Source: Candidatus Neomarinimicrobiota bacterium
GTDB lineage: Bacteria > Fidelibacterota > UBA8477 > JABMPR01
Length of the DNA stretch: 33,794 nucleotides
Assembly (NCBI GenBank): GCA_016784545.1
Contig: JADHUM010000053.1
Span: 1 to 33,794, forward strand
Reading direction: 5' to 3'
This document shows positions 27,701 through 33,680 of this stretch, piece by piece. The translations under genes and the position numbers were made by a program. The notes beneath the pieces are model-generated. The model saw nothing but the letters and a program-made list of their open reading frames with translations, made no database searches and was not told the DNA's origin. Every line of letters starts with the position of its first letter. The first letter of the stretch is position 1.

Positions 27701-27830
27701 GATGACAAAAGATATATCCAACCTGATGAAAGTTGAGCCTAAAACTATTGAAATCTACAGGCATCGGATTCGACACAAACTAGGGTTGGCCGCAGATGAA
27801 AATTTGAATCATTATCTCGTCGGGTATTGA
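24786..27830 (+). CDS. Membrane-spanning propeller sensor with LuxR-type HTH (one-component regulator)
   Basis: 1014 residues from TTG 24786, with GGGGGA upstream and no better ATG. A signal peptide (ILFLLFLCIPAFSQ) is followed by about 14 Reg_prop blades. An early one reads VYAILQDSRGFMWFGTRFGL, and WIGT or WVGT recurs in later blades. A Y_Y_Y domain ends near YTSLEPGNYRFHVKASNNDG, then one membrane helix (about 810-830), a coiled coil (EREKRKLQKLVKERTTELKI) and a C-terminal HTH at about 950-1014 with LSQRELRVCAL and TIEIYRHRIRHKLGL. Hybrid two-component proteins of FCB bacteria share the periplasmic half, but here there is no HisKA, HATPase or receiver domain. It should bind an envelope or sugar-like ligand outside and DNA inside. 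The neighbouring surface-protein genes are the likely targets. Confidence 0.88.
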   Translation: MTLYQILFLLFLCIPAFSQNNTLKFDHLTVEDGLSQGSVYAILQDSRGFMWFGTRFGLNRYDGNEFKHFNHDPQNPHSLPGYRVLALLEDYHGALWAATETGGLARYERDTETFTNFRHDSSEPGSLSSDLTTCLFEDSNQTLWVGTKLGLNHLDRDKLKFDSYFHIDGDSSSLSDSHISALSELSPGILLIGLNNGSLATLDLQSGKITNVLNGMFRPSRTGTRPVTCITRDQKNDFIWLSRFGYGLAKYNLKNGILNRYKQATSSYNSAGANFLYSITQDQQGKLWLASVGGLSVFDPETEQLSFNEFDDQNPGSLNDHIILSSFIDKQGLVWAGSESKGINIYKPNQIRFELFRHETDNASSPSANNVYSIAEDEGGDIWFTTLPGGTNRFKPSTRIFRYYQTDDSKPNWSMNYAMQVMIEKSGLVWIGTAAAGLSQIDPVSGERLKLYYNYVLDPYCISGSTINAIYETRDSTIWVGTQNNGLNRYHRETEHFTRFQHDPENPSSIGGGRIYAILEDHAGVLWIGTAEGGLSRFHAETESFTSFKHSVDDENCIGSNCVLTLHEDSQNNLWIGTRGGGLNKLDSDRQTFSTLDIGFDNLDIIIDCILEDDHGYLWLSSNNGLIKADPERGFLNRYTLIDGLQGNEFYYSSGLKDSQGYMYFGGPNGFNRFHPDSVVNNPNIPPVVITNFKINYDEVPIGKMTDGRTLLTRSISETKSITVGHKDKIISFSYAALDFSNPQRNRYAYKLDNFDQDWIQVGLDNDVSYTSLEPGNYRFHVKASNNDGLWNEAGVSLDITVLPPFWESWWFRLLVSITLMLMIMLYVQLRFKRLEREKRKLQKLVKERTTELKIEIAERQKVETEKMELKIDHMKRELVSKSMHATENQDNVNALIRQLKEIQKMDNNEMRQRFNGIIRYSKNLFKSGQDWDEFEKWFAEVHTDFFENILSEYPELSQRELRVCALIRINLMTKDISNLMKVEPKTIEIYRHRIRHKLGLAADENLNHYLVGY

Positions 27831-27872
27831 TCGTATGTGGATTCTCGAATGAGAAGATAAACTTGGGGGACC

Positions 27873-27896
27873 CTGACAAGTCGAACACTTAGTCAG
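27873..27896 (+). terminator. Possible weak terminator hairpin after the regulator
   Basis: CTGAC at 27873-27877 and GTCAG at 27892-27896 form a short stem with additional AGT/ACT pairs inside. A TTTT follows a few bases later. It lies 43 bases past the regulator's stop codon. The stem is imperfect, so confidence is low. Confidence 0.35.
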
Positions 27897-27977
27897 AGTC
27901 AATTTTAAGAGTGGGGGAGACGTTGCCCTTTTTTACCATCAGGACTGAAGTAAGTTGCTATTGTTGGCACTAAATCA

Positions 27978-28436
27978 TCACCAACCAAGCCAGGCTAAAA
28001 TGTTATCTATCCAACTGCTGCCAGATCTGGTGGTTTCACCGAAAGTTCCATCCTGGTTCAGGGTACGGTCATGATCAAGGACACTACCCCCGGCGCACCT
28101 TATCATATATAGGTTACCTGTAATTAATGAATAGGTGTAGGAGTCATCTGAGAAATACGCGCCAGTTAGCTCTCCCGGTTGAAAATACCCCCAATCCGCC
28201 TCAATCACAGAAACACCAAGTCCATCTGGATAAGAACCAAATTCAGCATAATAGATTCGTAGTTGGCTCCTAATGCTTCCAAGCGCTACATCTGCTTCAG
28301 CCTGCTTGGCTTTTTGAACGCTATTGCCATAAATAGGCACGGCAATTGCCGCCAGAACTGCAACGATCACAATAACCACCATCAATTCTAGTAGTGAAAA
28401 TCCGCGGTCATTATTGATATAGCTTGATCGAGTCAT
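27978..28436 (-). CDS. Type IV pilin-like / pseudopilin protein
   Basis: 152 residues. The N-terminus has a short basic leader, then the prepilin peptidase site RG|FSLLELMVVIVIVAVLAAIAVP with cleavage after Gly12, glutamate at mature position 5, and a hydrophobic alpha helix. The globular part has IYYAEFGSYPDGLGV, also seen in type II secretion pseudopilins and minor pilins. Cysteine is scarce, with no disulfide-bonded loop obvious. No assembly ATPase, platform protein or peptidase is nearby, so this pilin depends on genes elsewhere. The ATG at 28434-28436 is preceded by a weak TGAGATAAAATAATT. It is convergent with the propeller regulator and divergent from the sigma-54 activator. Confidence 0.85.
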   Translation of the reverse strand: MTRSSYINNDRGFSLLELMVVIVIVAVLAAIAVPIYGNSVQKAKQAEADVALGSIRSQLRIYYAEFGSYPDGLGVSVIEADWGYFQPGELTGAYFSDDSYTYSLITGNLYMIRCAGGSVLDHDRTLNQDGTFGETTRSGSSWIDNILAWLGW

Positions 28437-28597
28437 AATTATTTTATCTCAATAAAAAATAAATTGTTAAAAAGATAAATCAAGTCAGAATAAGCTGGGT
28501 AGACTAGAATTGCCTAAACTCTTTAGTTCCGGATATGGGTAGAGCAGCTTCCCTTATTATCTTCTACTGAGAAGGAGGTATCGTATATTCAGGCATC

Positions 28598-28620
28598 TGT
28601 TGCATAAGAAGAATTTTGCA
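28598..28620. promoter_or_regulatory. TGTTGCA-type motif upstream of the sigma-54 activator gene
   Basis: TGTTGCA at 28598-28604 is followed by TTTTGCA at 28614-28620. The same TGTTGCA core recurs downstream of the activator gene near 29968-30087. Its presence ahead of the activator's own start suggests autoregulation, but no -24/-12 promoter is visible here. Confidence 0.4.
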
Positions 28621-28643
28621 AAATGCACAGGAGGGGAGACAGA

Positions 28644-29960
28644 GTGGATAAATCCATAGAAAAAGCTTCAGAGATTCTTGACTCTTTAAGTGAGGGAGTC
28701 ATTACAATTGATAAGAAGTTCGTGATTACCTTTATCAATAGTGCTGCTGAATCATTAATTGGCACCACACGTCAAGATGCTATTGGCAAGAGCTGCAAGA
28801 GCGTATGCCGATCTGAGCTGTGCGAGGCAGACTGTCCCATCACACAAGTAATCAAGTCTGGCAAGAGTATTTACAATTTCAATTCGAGAATGATCGCAAA
28901 GAATAAGAAGATTATTCCTGTAGTACTCAATGCGGTTGTATTAAGAAACAATCGAAATGAGCCCAAGGCAGGTGTCCTTTCATTTCACCCAGCATCAAGA
29001 CCCGAAAGCTTGAAAAGTGTTGCCATCCCCCATAGTTTTTGTGGTATTGTCGGCAAAAGCAAAGCTATGTTGGATATCTTTCAATTGATACGAGAGTTAT
29101 CAAGATCCGATGCTAGCGTTTTTATTCAAGGTGAGACTGGTACAGGAAAAGAGCTCATTGCCAACGCTGTGCATGAGCATAGCCGAAGAGCTGCAAATGC
29201 CTATGTGAAGGTGAACTGTGCGGTGATTCCTCCGCAATTATTAGCCAGTGAGTTGTTTGGGCATACTAAAGGGGCTTTTACAGATGCAAAAAACGATAGG
29301 GTGGGTCGATTTGAGTTGGCTGATAAGGGCACGATCTTTCTAGATGAAGTTGCCGAGATGCCAACGAATATGCAAACACAATTATTGCGAATACTCCAAA
29401 ATGGTTCTTTTGAGAGATTGGGTGATTCTAAAACGAGAAAGGTGGATGTCCGGGTAATTGCTGCTACAAATATGGATATTCAAACAGCAATTGCTGACGC
29501 CCAATTTCGAAATGATCTTTTTTTCCGATTAAATATTATCCCTATTCATATTCCACCTCTGAGAGAGCGGAAAGAGGATCTACCCTTTTTGTTTGAACAC
29601 TTCATCCAAGTATTCAATCAAAGATATAACAGACAGATTGAAGAAATAGATACTGATGCGCTAGATATTCTTTTGCAATATGATTGGCCTGGTAATATCC
29701 GAGAGGTTGAGAATGTTATAGAATATGCCTTCATCAGATCAAAAAAGAATCACTCGATTTGTATCTGTGGCTTGCCACCGTCCTTAAGATCTCACATTGT
29801 TTGTAATGAGGAGCGTGCGTCTACAGGAATAGCATCCATGAAGTCAGAACAATTAGTAGCCCTGTTAGATCAAAACAATTGGAATCAAAGCAAAGTAGCA
29901 GACATTTTAGGTGTTCATCGATCGACCGTTTGGCGAAAATTGAAATCAATTCAGAGCTAA
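28644..29960 (+). CDS. Sigma-54-dependent transcriptional activator with cysteine-rich PAS domain
   Basis: 438 residues from GTG 28644, preceded by AGGAGGGG at seven bases. An ATG seven codons earlier would overlap this site. Residues about 8-115 are a PAS domain (EGVITIDKKFVITFINSAAE) containing CKSVCRSELCEADCP, cysteines 51, 55, 60 and 64. Residues about 132-365 are an AAA+ sigma-54 interaction domain with Walker A GETGTGKE (163-170), the sigma-54-contacting GAFTDA (210-215) and Walker B IFLDE. The C-terminus is a Fis-type HTH (NWNQSKVADILGVHRSTVW). There is no receiver domain, so the PAS should sense directly, perhaps redox state, metal or a cofactor through its cysteines. The flanking TGTTGCA sites and two -24/-12 promoters downstream make the adjacent TPR, rhodanese and cytochrome genes the expected targets. 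Confidence 0.93.
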   Translation: MDKSIEKASEILDSLSEGVITIDKKFVITFINSAAESLIGTTRQDAIGKSCKSVCRSELCEADCPITQVIKSGKSIYNFNSRMIAKNKKIIPVVLNAVVLRNNRNEPKAGVLSFHPASRPESLKSVAIPHSFCGIVGKSKAMLDIFQLIRELSRSDASVFIQGETGTGKELIANAVHEHSRRAANAYVKVNCAVIPPQLLASELFGHTKGAFTDAKNDRVGRFELADKGTIFLDEVAEMPTNMQTQLLRILQNGSFERLGDSKTRKVDVRVIAATNMDIQTAIADAQFRNDLFFRLNIIPIHIPPLRERKEDLPFLFEHFIQVFNQRYNRQIEEIDTDALDILLQYDWPGNIREVENVIEYAFIRSKKNHSICICGLPPSLRSHIVCNEERASTGIASMKSEQLVALLDQNNWNQSKVADILGVHRSTVWRKLKSIQS

Positions 29961-29967
29961 GATTTAC

Positions 29968-30003
29968 TGTTGCAAAGTGTTGCATTATTGTATTTGTGCA
30001 ACA
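29968..30003. promoter_or_regulatory. Putative upstream activator sites (TGTTGCA / TGCAACA)
   Basis: TGTTGCA occurs at 29968-29974 and 29978-29984, and the inverted form TGCAACA at 29997-30003. The second and third form a dyad with a 12-base spacer. They lie just past the activator gene and about 115-150 bases before a -24/-12 promoter, the usual place for an enhancer-binding protein site. Confidence 0.6.
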
Positions 30004-30044
30004 CCAATCTAAAGCATTAATTCTAATGTAGATAACTTGACAAG

Positions 30045-30063
30045 TGTTGCATCTGACGCAACA
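30045..30063. promoter_or_regulatory. Putative upstream activator dyad
   Basis: TGTTGC (30045-30050) and GCAACA (30058-30063) form a perfect dyad with a seven-base spacer. A related degenerate pair (TGTTGTAGGTTGCA) lies at 30074-30087. Together with 29968-30003 this makes a cluster of sites within about 150 bases of the -24/-12 promoter at 30117. Confidence 0.6.
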
Positions 30064-30116
30064 ATCTTAGTGATGTTGTAGGTTGCAAAGACGTTTTCAT
30101 CCTAAAAATGTAATAA

Positions 30117-30132
30117 TGGTGAAGTATTTGCA
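30117..30132 (+). promoter_or_regulatory. Putative sigma-54 promoter of the TPR-like gene
   Basis: TGGTGAAGTATTTGCA has GG and GC elements at the exact 12-base offset of the -24/-12 consensus, with a good TTTGCA half and a weaker first half. The predicted start of transcription, about 30143, would be only two bases before the ATG of the next gene, which is unusual. Confidence 0.5.
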
Positions 30133-30144
30133 TTTCTGACAGCT

Positions 30145-30615
30145 ATGACAGAAATGCTGGCCAACTATTATTTGATGAATCGCAATTTTGAAGCTGCCGT
30201 TGCCGAGTTGGAAGCATCCTTAATAAACAGTCCCGATAGTCTAAGTATCAAGATAAAGCTTATGCTTAGCTACGTTATTGCTGATCGCACAGATGAAGCC
30301 TTACCACTGCTTTCCACTATGGTCGAGGCTGATTTATCCACCATGATTGGTAATTTCGACTCAGATGAGGTTTGTCCCTTCTCGGTACTTCATACATTAA
30401 TCACTGGAACCCATAAATCAGTGAGATCTGCAGAGAATCTGACTAAGTCATTAGGCATTATCTGGCTGTTTCAAGATGTCCCTAAGTCCTTGATATATCT
30501 GGAGCAAGCCTATGCAAATGATAGTAAGAATATCTTGCTGCAAAAGGTCATAAATAAGGTGAGTGAATATGTAAAAGAGTCTCGATCCTCAGTGCCCGAG
30601 TCTTCATACACATAA
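30145..30615 (+). CDS. Small TPR-like protein
   Basis: 156 residues, no signal peptide or membrane helix. The sequence has helix-turn-helix repeats of TPR type: ANYYLMNRNFEAAVAELEASLINSPDS, then KLMLSYVIADRTDEALPLLSTMVEAD. A third, weaker unit is DVPKSLIYLEQAYANDSKN. Such proteins mediate protein contacts; no partner can be named. No ribosome-binding site is clear upstream of ATG 30145, and the frame closes upstream at 30103-30105. Later ATGs at residues 4 and 11 are alternatives. The gene sits between two putative sigma-54 promoters and between the activator and the rhodanese-cytochrome pair, which suggests it belongs to the same regulon. Confidence 0.65.
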   Translation: MTEMLANYYLMNRNFEAAVAELEASLINSPDSLSIKIKLMLSYVIADRTDEALPLLSTMVEADLSTMIGNFDSDEVCPFSVLHTLITGTHKSVRSAENLTKSLGIIWLFQDVPKSLIYLEQAYANDSKNILLQKVINKVSEYVKESRSSVPESSYT

Positions 30616-30630
30616 AATGAAATATTTTCA

Positions 30631-30646
30631 TGGCATACTCATTGCC
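30631..30646 (+). promoter_or_regulatory. Putative sigma-54 promoter of the rhodanese-cytochrome unit
   Basis: TGGCATACTCATTGCC matches the -24/-12 consensus (TGGCAC then TTGC) with correct spacing between GG and GC. The predicted transcription start near 30657 gives a leader of about 67 bases before the rhodanese gene. The nearest TGTTGCA-type sites are over 540 bases upstream, which enhancer-binding proteins can tolerate by looping. Confidence 0.7.
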
Positions 30647-30723
30647 AATAACAGGTATAAATGGCACAAAATTTCAATCGTATTTTTTAGTAAGCCAAAG
30701 GTTAATAACTTAAGGAGAGATGT

Positions 30724-31725
30724 ATGCGCTTAATTTTGATACTAACATGTACACTACTGCTTTTCGCATTTTGGTCATGTGAATCAACGGAAGATGCTGA
30801 GGATGATTTCACTAATTTCGAACTCATCCAACCGGTGTTGGAAACCAATACCTCTGCAGGTGCAGGAAAGCCGATATCAGCTCAGACACTTTTTGACAAT
30901 ATGAACGATGGAAATGCCTCAAACGATTACTTCGTTTTAAGTGTAAGAAGTGCTGAAACGTATGCTTTGGGACATATCCCTGGAGCAATCAATATTTATT
31001 GGAGAGATGTTGGTAATCCAACTAACCTCGCTCTGCTACCCACTGATCAGCCAATTCTGGTCTATTGTTACACTGGGCACACAGGCCAGGCAGTAACGAC
31101 TGCTTTGGTCAATCTTGGTTATGATGCCGTAAACCTCAAATTTGGATTTATGTCATGGTCAAAGGATGCAACTGCTCGGGTACAGAGTCCATTTGTTGAG
31201 GATGTGGATGGTCATGATTATACGACCGAAACAACAGCAACAGCAGGCGGTGATTTTGCTCTTGCCGAGCCTGAATGGATTAGCTCTCAAGATGCAGAGG
31301 AAATCATTGCTGCAGCCGCAGATGATTGTTTAACAAATCGCGCACCAGTTACCAAGGCTGCAGATCTATTTGCTAACTTGAATGATGGTGATGCAACAAA
31401 CGATCCTCAGGTTGTGAGTGTTCGCAGTGCTGATACATATGCGATTGGACACATTCCTGGCGCGATAAACATCTATTGGAAAGACATCGCCAAGGTTGAA
31501 AGCCTTAAAATGATCGACCCCTCAAAACCAGTAGTAGTTTACTGCTATACAGGGCACACAGGTCAAATTGCATCAACGGTATTGGCCATTTTGGGCTATG
31601 ATGCAACAAATATGAAGCATGGTATGATGTCCTGGTCCCGCGATGCAGCGGTTAGGGTTCAGAGCCCTTTTACAGAGGATGTTGATTCCCATGAATTTCC
31701 AATTACAACTGGGACCAACCCTTAG
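30724..31725 (+). CDS. Lipoprotein with two rhodanese domains (ExtH-like)
   Basis: 333 residues from ATG 30724, preceded by AAGGAGAGATGT. The signal peptide has a lipobox (FWSC), so the protein is a periplasmic or outer-membrane lipoprotein. Two rhodanese domains follow at about residues 55-160 and 215-325. Each has VRSAETYALGHIPGAINIYW or a close copy, and an active-site loop CYTGHTG with the catalytic cysteine. The domains are near-duplicates, both ending in MSWS(K/R)DA and VQSPF. Rhodaneses carry sulfur or selenium on the active cysteine. A lipoprotein rhodanese beside a multiheme cytochrome recalls ExtH of the Geobacter ext operon, which has been linked to selenite or tellurite reduction; that link is from memory. 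The next gene starts 80 bases on, so the two are probably cotranscribed from the promoter at 30631. Confidence 0.88.
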   Translation: MRLILILTCTLLLFAFWSCESTEDAEDDFTNFELIQPVLETNTSAGAGKPISAQTLFDNMNDGNASNDYFVLSVRSAETYALGHIPGAINIYWRDVGNPTNLALLPTDQPILVYCYTGHTGQAVTTALVNLGYDAVNLKFGFMSWSKDATARVQSPFVEDVDGHDYTTETTATAGGDFALAEPEWISSQDAEEIIAAAADDCLTNRAPVTKAADLFANLNDGDATNDPQVVSVRSADTYAIGHIPGAINIYWKDIAKVESLKMIDPSKPVVVYCYTGHTGQIASTVLAILGYDATNMKHGMMSWSRDAAVRVQSPFTEDVDSHEFPITTGTNP

Positions 31726-31748
31726 GTATTAGTTACCTGAATTCGATG

Positions 31749-31788
31749 TAATCAGCAGAGGCTGCCGTTTGGTAATCTCTGCTGATTA
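31749..31788 (+). repeat. 12-bp intercistronic hairpin
   Basis: TAATCAGCAGAG (31749-31760) pairs perfectly with CTCTGCTGATTA (31777-31788) around a 16-base loop. It lies between the rhodanese stop and the cytochrome start. No T-run follows, so it is more likely an mRNA stability, processing or attenuation element than a terminator. It ends 16 bases before the cytochrome start codon, close to its ribosome-binding site. Confidence 0.75.
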
Positions 31789-31804
31789 TAATTGTGGAGT
31801 GAAA

Positions 31805-33181
31805 ATGACGAAACGAATAGTGTTGGTACTCATCTCAGTCTGTCTATTCATGTTTTCATGTGCAGAAGTAGATGATGACCCAAAGGATATTGCCGCAAGC
31901 TCGAGCTGTGTGGGATGTCACAACAACATTGATTTATTGTTGGCCGTGGCCGATCCACTTGAAGACACCGGTGGTGAAACTACTGGCGAAGGCTGAGGTG
32001 GCTCAGTTGCTCAGTTGAGCGCAGAAGACCGTGTGTTTGTAGGAGATAGATTTTTTGAGACTGTCCATGGTGAAATGACCTGTGTCGAATGCCATGGCGG
32101 GGACAATGAAACAGACCTGACCAAAGAAGCAAAAGCCTTGGCTCACTCCGCCGATAAAAACTTTATTGCACATCCAAGTCAGGATGCAGCGACATACTGC
32201 GGGGAGTGTCATTCAGAGGAAACAGAGAACTTTGCAAATAGTCTTCACTATACCCAAGCAGGCTATTTTGAACGCTTTAAGGTCCGTGCCGGGGGGATGG
32301 ACCTCCGAAATGATGCAAACATGCTAGCGGGATTTAAACAAGATTGCGGAAGCTGTCATGCTACCTGTGGACAATGTCATGTTACCAGACCAGTGTCCGT
32401 AAAAAGCGGTTTAAATTGGGGACACGAATTTAAGAAGATTCCAGATCTAAATAACAATTGTACAGCCTGCCATGGTTCCCGGGTTGGAGAGGAATACAAG
32501 GGTTCGCATGCCGGCGAAGCAGGCTGGCCAGCTGGAATAAGAGCTGATGTTCATTATAACAATGGTTTCCGATGCGATTATTGTCATACTGGACATGAAA
32601 TGCATGGAGATGGTTCCCAGTATTTCTACAGATATATTGAGAATTCGAGCATGGTTCCAAAGTGCGAGGATTGTCATACTTATTCTGACCCAGAAACGAG
32701 CAGCCCTGATTACAATGGCTATCATGCCACACACTGGACTGGTAGTGGTTCAACGCTTCAGTGTCAGGTTTGTCACTCACAATCATACAAAAGCTGTAAC
32801 GGCTGTCATGCGAAAGGAACCGCCAGTCATGGAGGGATCACGGGTAAATCCTACCCATCTTTCAAGATTGGGAAAAACTATTTACCGAGTGTAGCTCGAG
32901 ATTACGATTACGCTTTAGTGAGACATATTCCGATTTCACCTGATACATATAATAATTGGGGTGGATCCTATACTCTCACTTCCTTTGCTGCCGAGCCCAC
33001 TTGGAAATATACTACTCCACATAATATTCAGCGCTGGACTGCCCAAACTGATACTACTGGCGGAGTATGGTGTGGCTTGTCATGCCATATGAACGACGAT
33101 CTTTTTCTACATGAGACCGATGTCGATTCGACCTATTTGGATGCAGAGTTACAAGCCAATGAGAATGTCTTTATGGACTAG
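31805..33181 (+). CDS. Multiheme c-type cytochrome lipoprotein with in-frame TGA, candidate selenoprotein (ExtKL-like)
   Basis: 458 residues if the TGA at 31994-31996 is read through as selenocysteine 64. ATG 31805 follows GTGGAG. The signal peptide has a lipobox (MFSC, Cys19). The first heme motif CVGCH (35-39) lies before the TGA, in a linker reading GETTGEG-U-GGSVAQLS. After it come CVECH (93), CGECH (132), CGSCH and CGQCH (181, 188), CTACH (219), CDYCH (257), CEDCH (287), CQVCH (320), CNGCH (331) and an unusual CX3CH, CGLSCH (423). That makes ten canonical sites and one variant. The frame is the same on both sides, and no credible start lies just after the TGA: TTG 32015 has no ribosome-binding site or signal peptide. 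A stem-loop follows the TGA. If not Sec, this is a nonsense mutation or sequencing error. The expected role is periplasmic or extracellular electron transfer. Confidence 0.85.
31994..32020 (+). promoter_or_regulatory. Candidate bacterial SECIS with in-frame TGA
   Basis: After TGA (31994-31996), GCTC (32009-32012) pairs with GAGC (32017-32020) around the loop AGTT. G is the second loop base, and the loop begins 17 bases after the TGA. Bacterial SECIS elements are described as having a small apical loop with G in one of the first two positions, about 16-37 bases from the UGA, so both criteria are met. An alternative fold pairs GCTCA (32001-32005) with TGAGC (32016-32020). The stem is short, which lowers confidence. 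Confidence 0.5.
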
Positions 33182-33206
33182 TCTCCAATAAAGTAGACAG
33201 CGTTGT

Positions 33207-33245
33207 CCTCCAGGTATTCCTCCATGGAAATTACTCACCTGGAGG
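33207..33245 (+). terminator. 9-bp hairpin after the cytochrome gene
   Basis: CCTCCAGGT (33207-33215) and ACCTGGAGG (33237-33245) are perfect complements around a 21-base loop, 25 bases past the stop codon. It has no T-run of its own and is followed closely by a second hairpin with one, so the two probably act together at the transcript end. Confidence 0.55.
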
Positions 33246-33268
33246 CAGCGCCAACTACCCAAGAAACC

Positions 33269-33297
33269 AAAAAAATCCACTCCCGTGGGATTTTTTT
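33269..33297. terminator. Rho-independent terminator after the cytochrome gene
   Basis: A run of seven A and TCCAC (33269-33280) pairs with GTGGGA and seven T (33285-33297) around TCCC, with one bulged G. The A/T flanks make it bidirectional, so it may also end the minus-strand remnant that stops at 33417. Confidence 0.75.
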
Positions 33298-33416
33298 AAT
33301 ATCTGTGGCCTCCCTATAGCTTTCAAACAAAGTGAAAACTGCAGGCTATGGGTGCTGTTTTAGTGCTGTGAAAGTTAGATATGCCATGTGCTACTTAATT
33401 CAATTTCCTCGGATCG

Positions 33417-33680
33417 TTAGTTTCTCCCCATATTAATGACAGCATGTGGATATAATGCCTCACGATTCTGAAAAGAAAGAATGTCTGGTTTTTTAATAAC
33501 ACCAGCATCAAGATTCACAGCATATCGAATGGTTTCACTTTGTTGCCAGCTCTCATGCCCCGCTAACACATCAGGCAAATGGACAATAAGAGCCGCAGAG
33601 AGGGACCGTGAGGCACTTTCCCAGAGATAACTTGGTGTATGATCCACGGCATAATAGTCTTCTATGAAAAAGAAAGTCAA
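33417..33680 (-). pseudogene. C-terminal remnant resembling an alanine dehydrogenase/PNT-family enzyme
   Basis: About 88 codons on the minus strand encode DYYAVDHTPSYLWESASRSL, then ALIVHLPDVLAGHESW and ETIRYAVNLDAGVIKKPDIL, before the stop at 33417. The YAVDHTPS(Y/L)LW(E/R)SA segment and the closing INLD(A/G)G-like turn resemble the C-terminus of the alanine dehydrogenase / N5-carboxyethyl-ornithine synthase family. The rest of the enzyme is missing: the frame hits a TAA about 24 bases upstream of the nominal TTG start, and the 90 bases beyond show no family motif in any minus-strand frame. I read it as a 3' remnant left by a deletion or rearrangement. The family call is by eye only. Confidence 0.45.

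Noticed and set aside
31769-31996. A stand-alone 75-residue monoheme lipoprotein ending at the TGA
   Set aside because: The same frame continues after the TGA with nine more heme motifs, and the first ATG used for this length is not the one with a ribosome-binding site (31805). One interrupted gene explains both halves better.
32015-33181. A separate cytochrome gene starting at TTG 32015
   Set aside because: There is no ribosome-binding site, and the protein would lack a signal peptide although c-type cytochromes need export. The TTG lies inside the putative SECIS stem.
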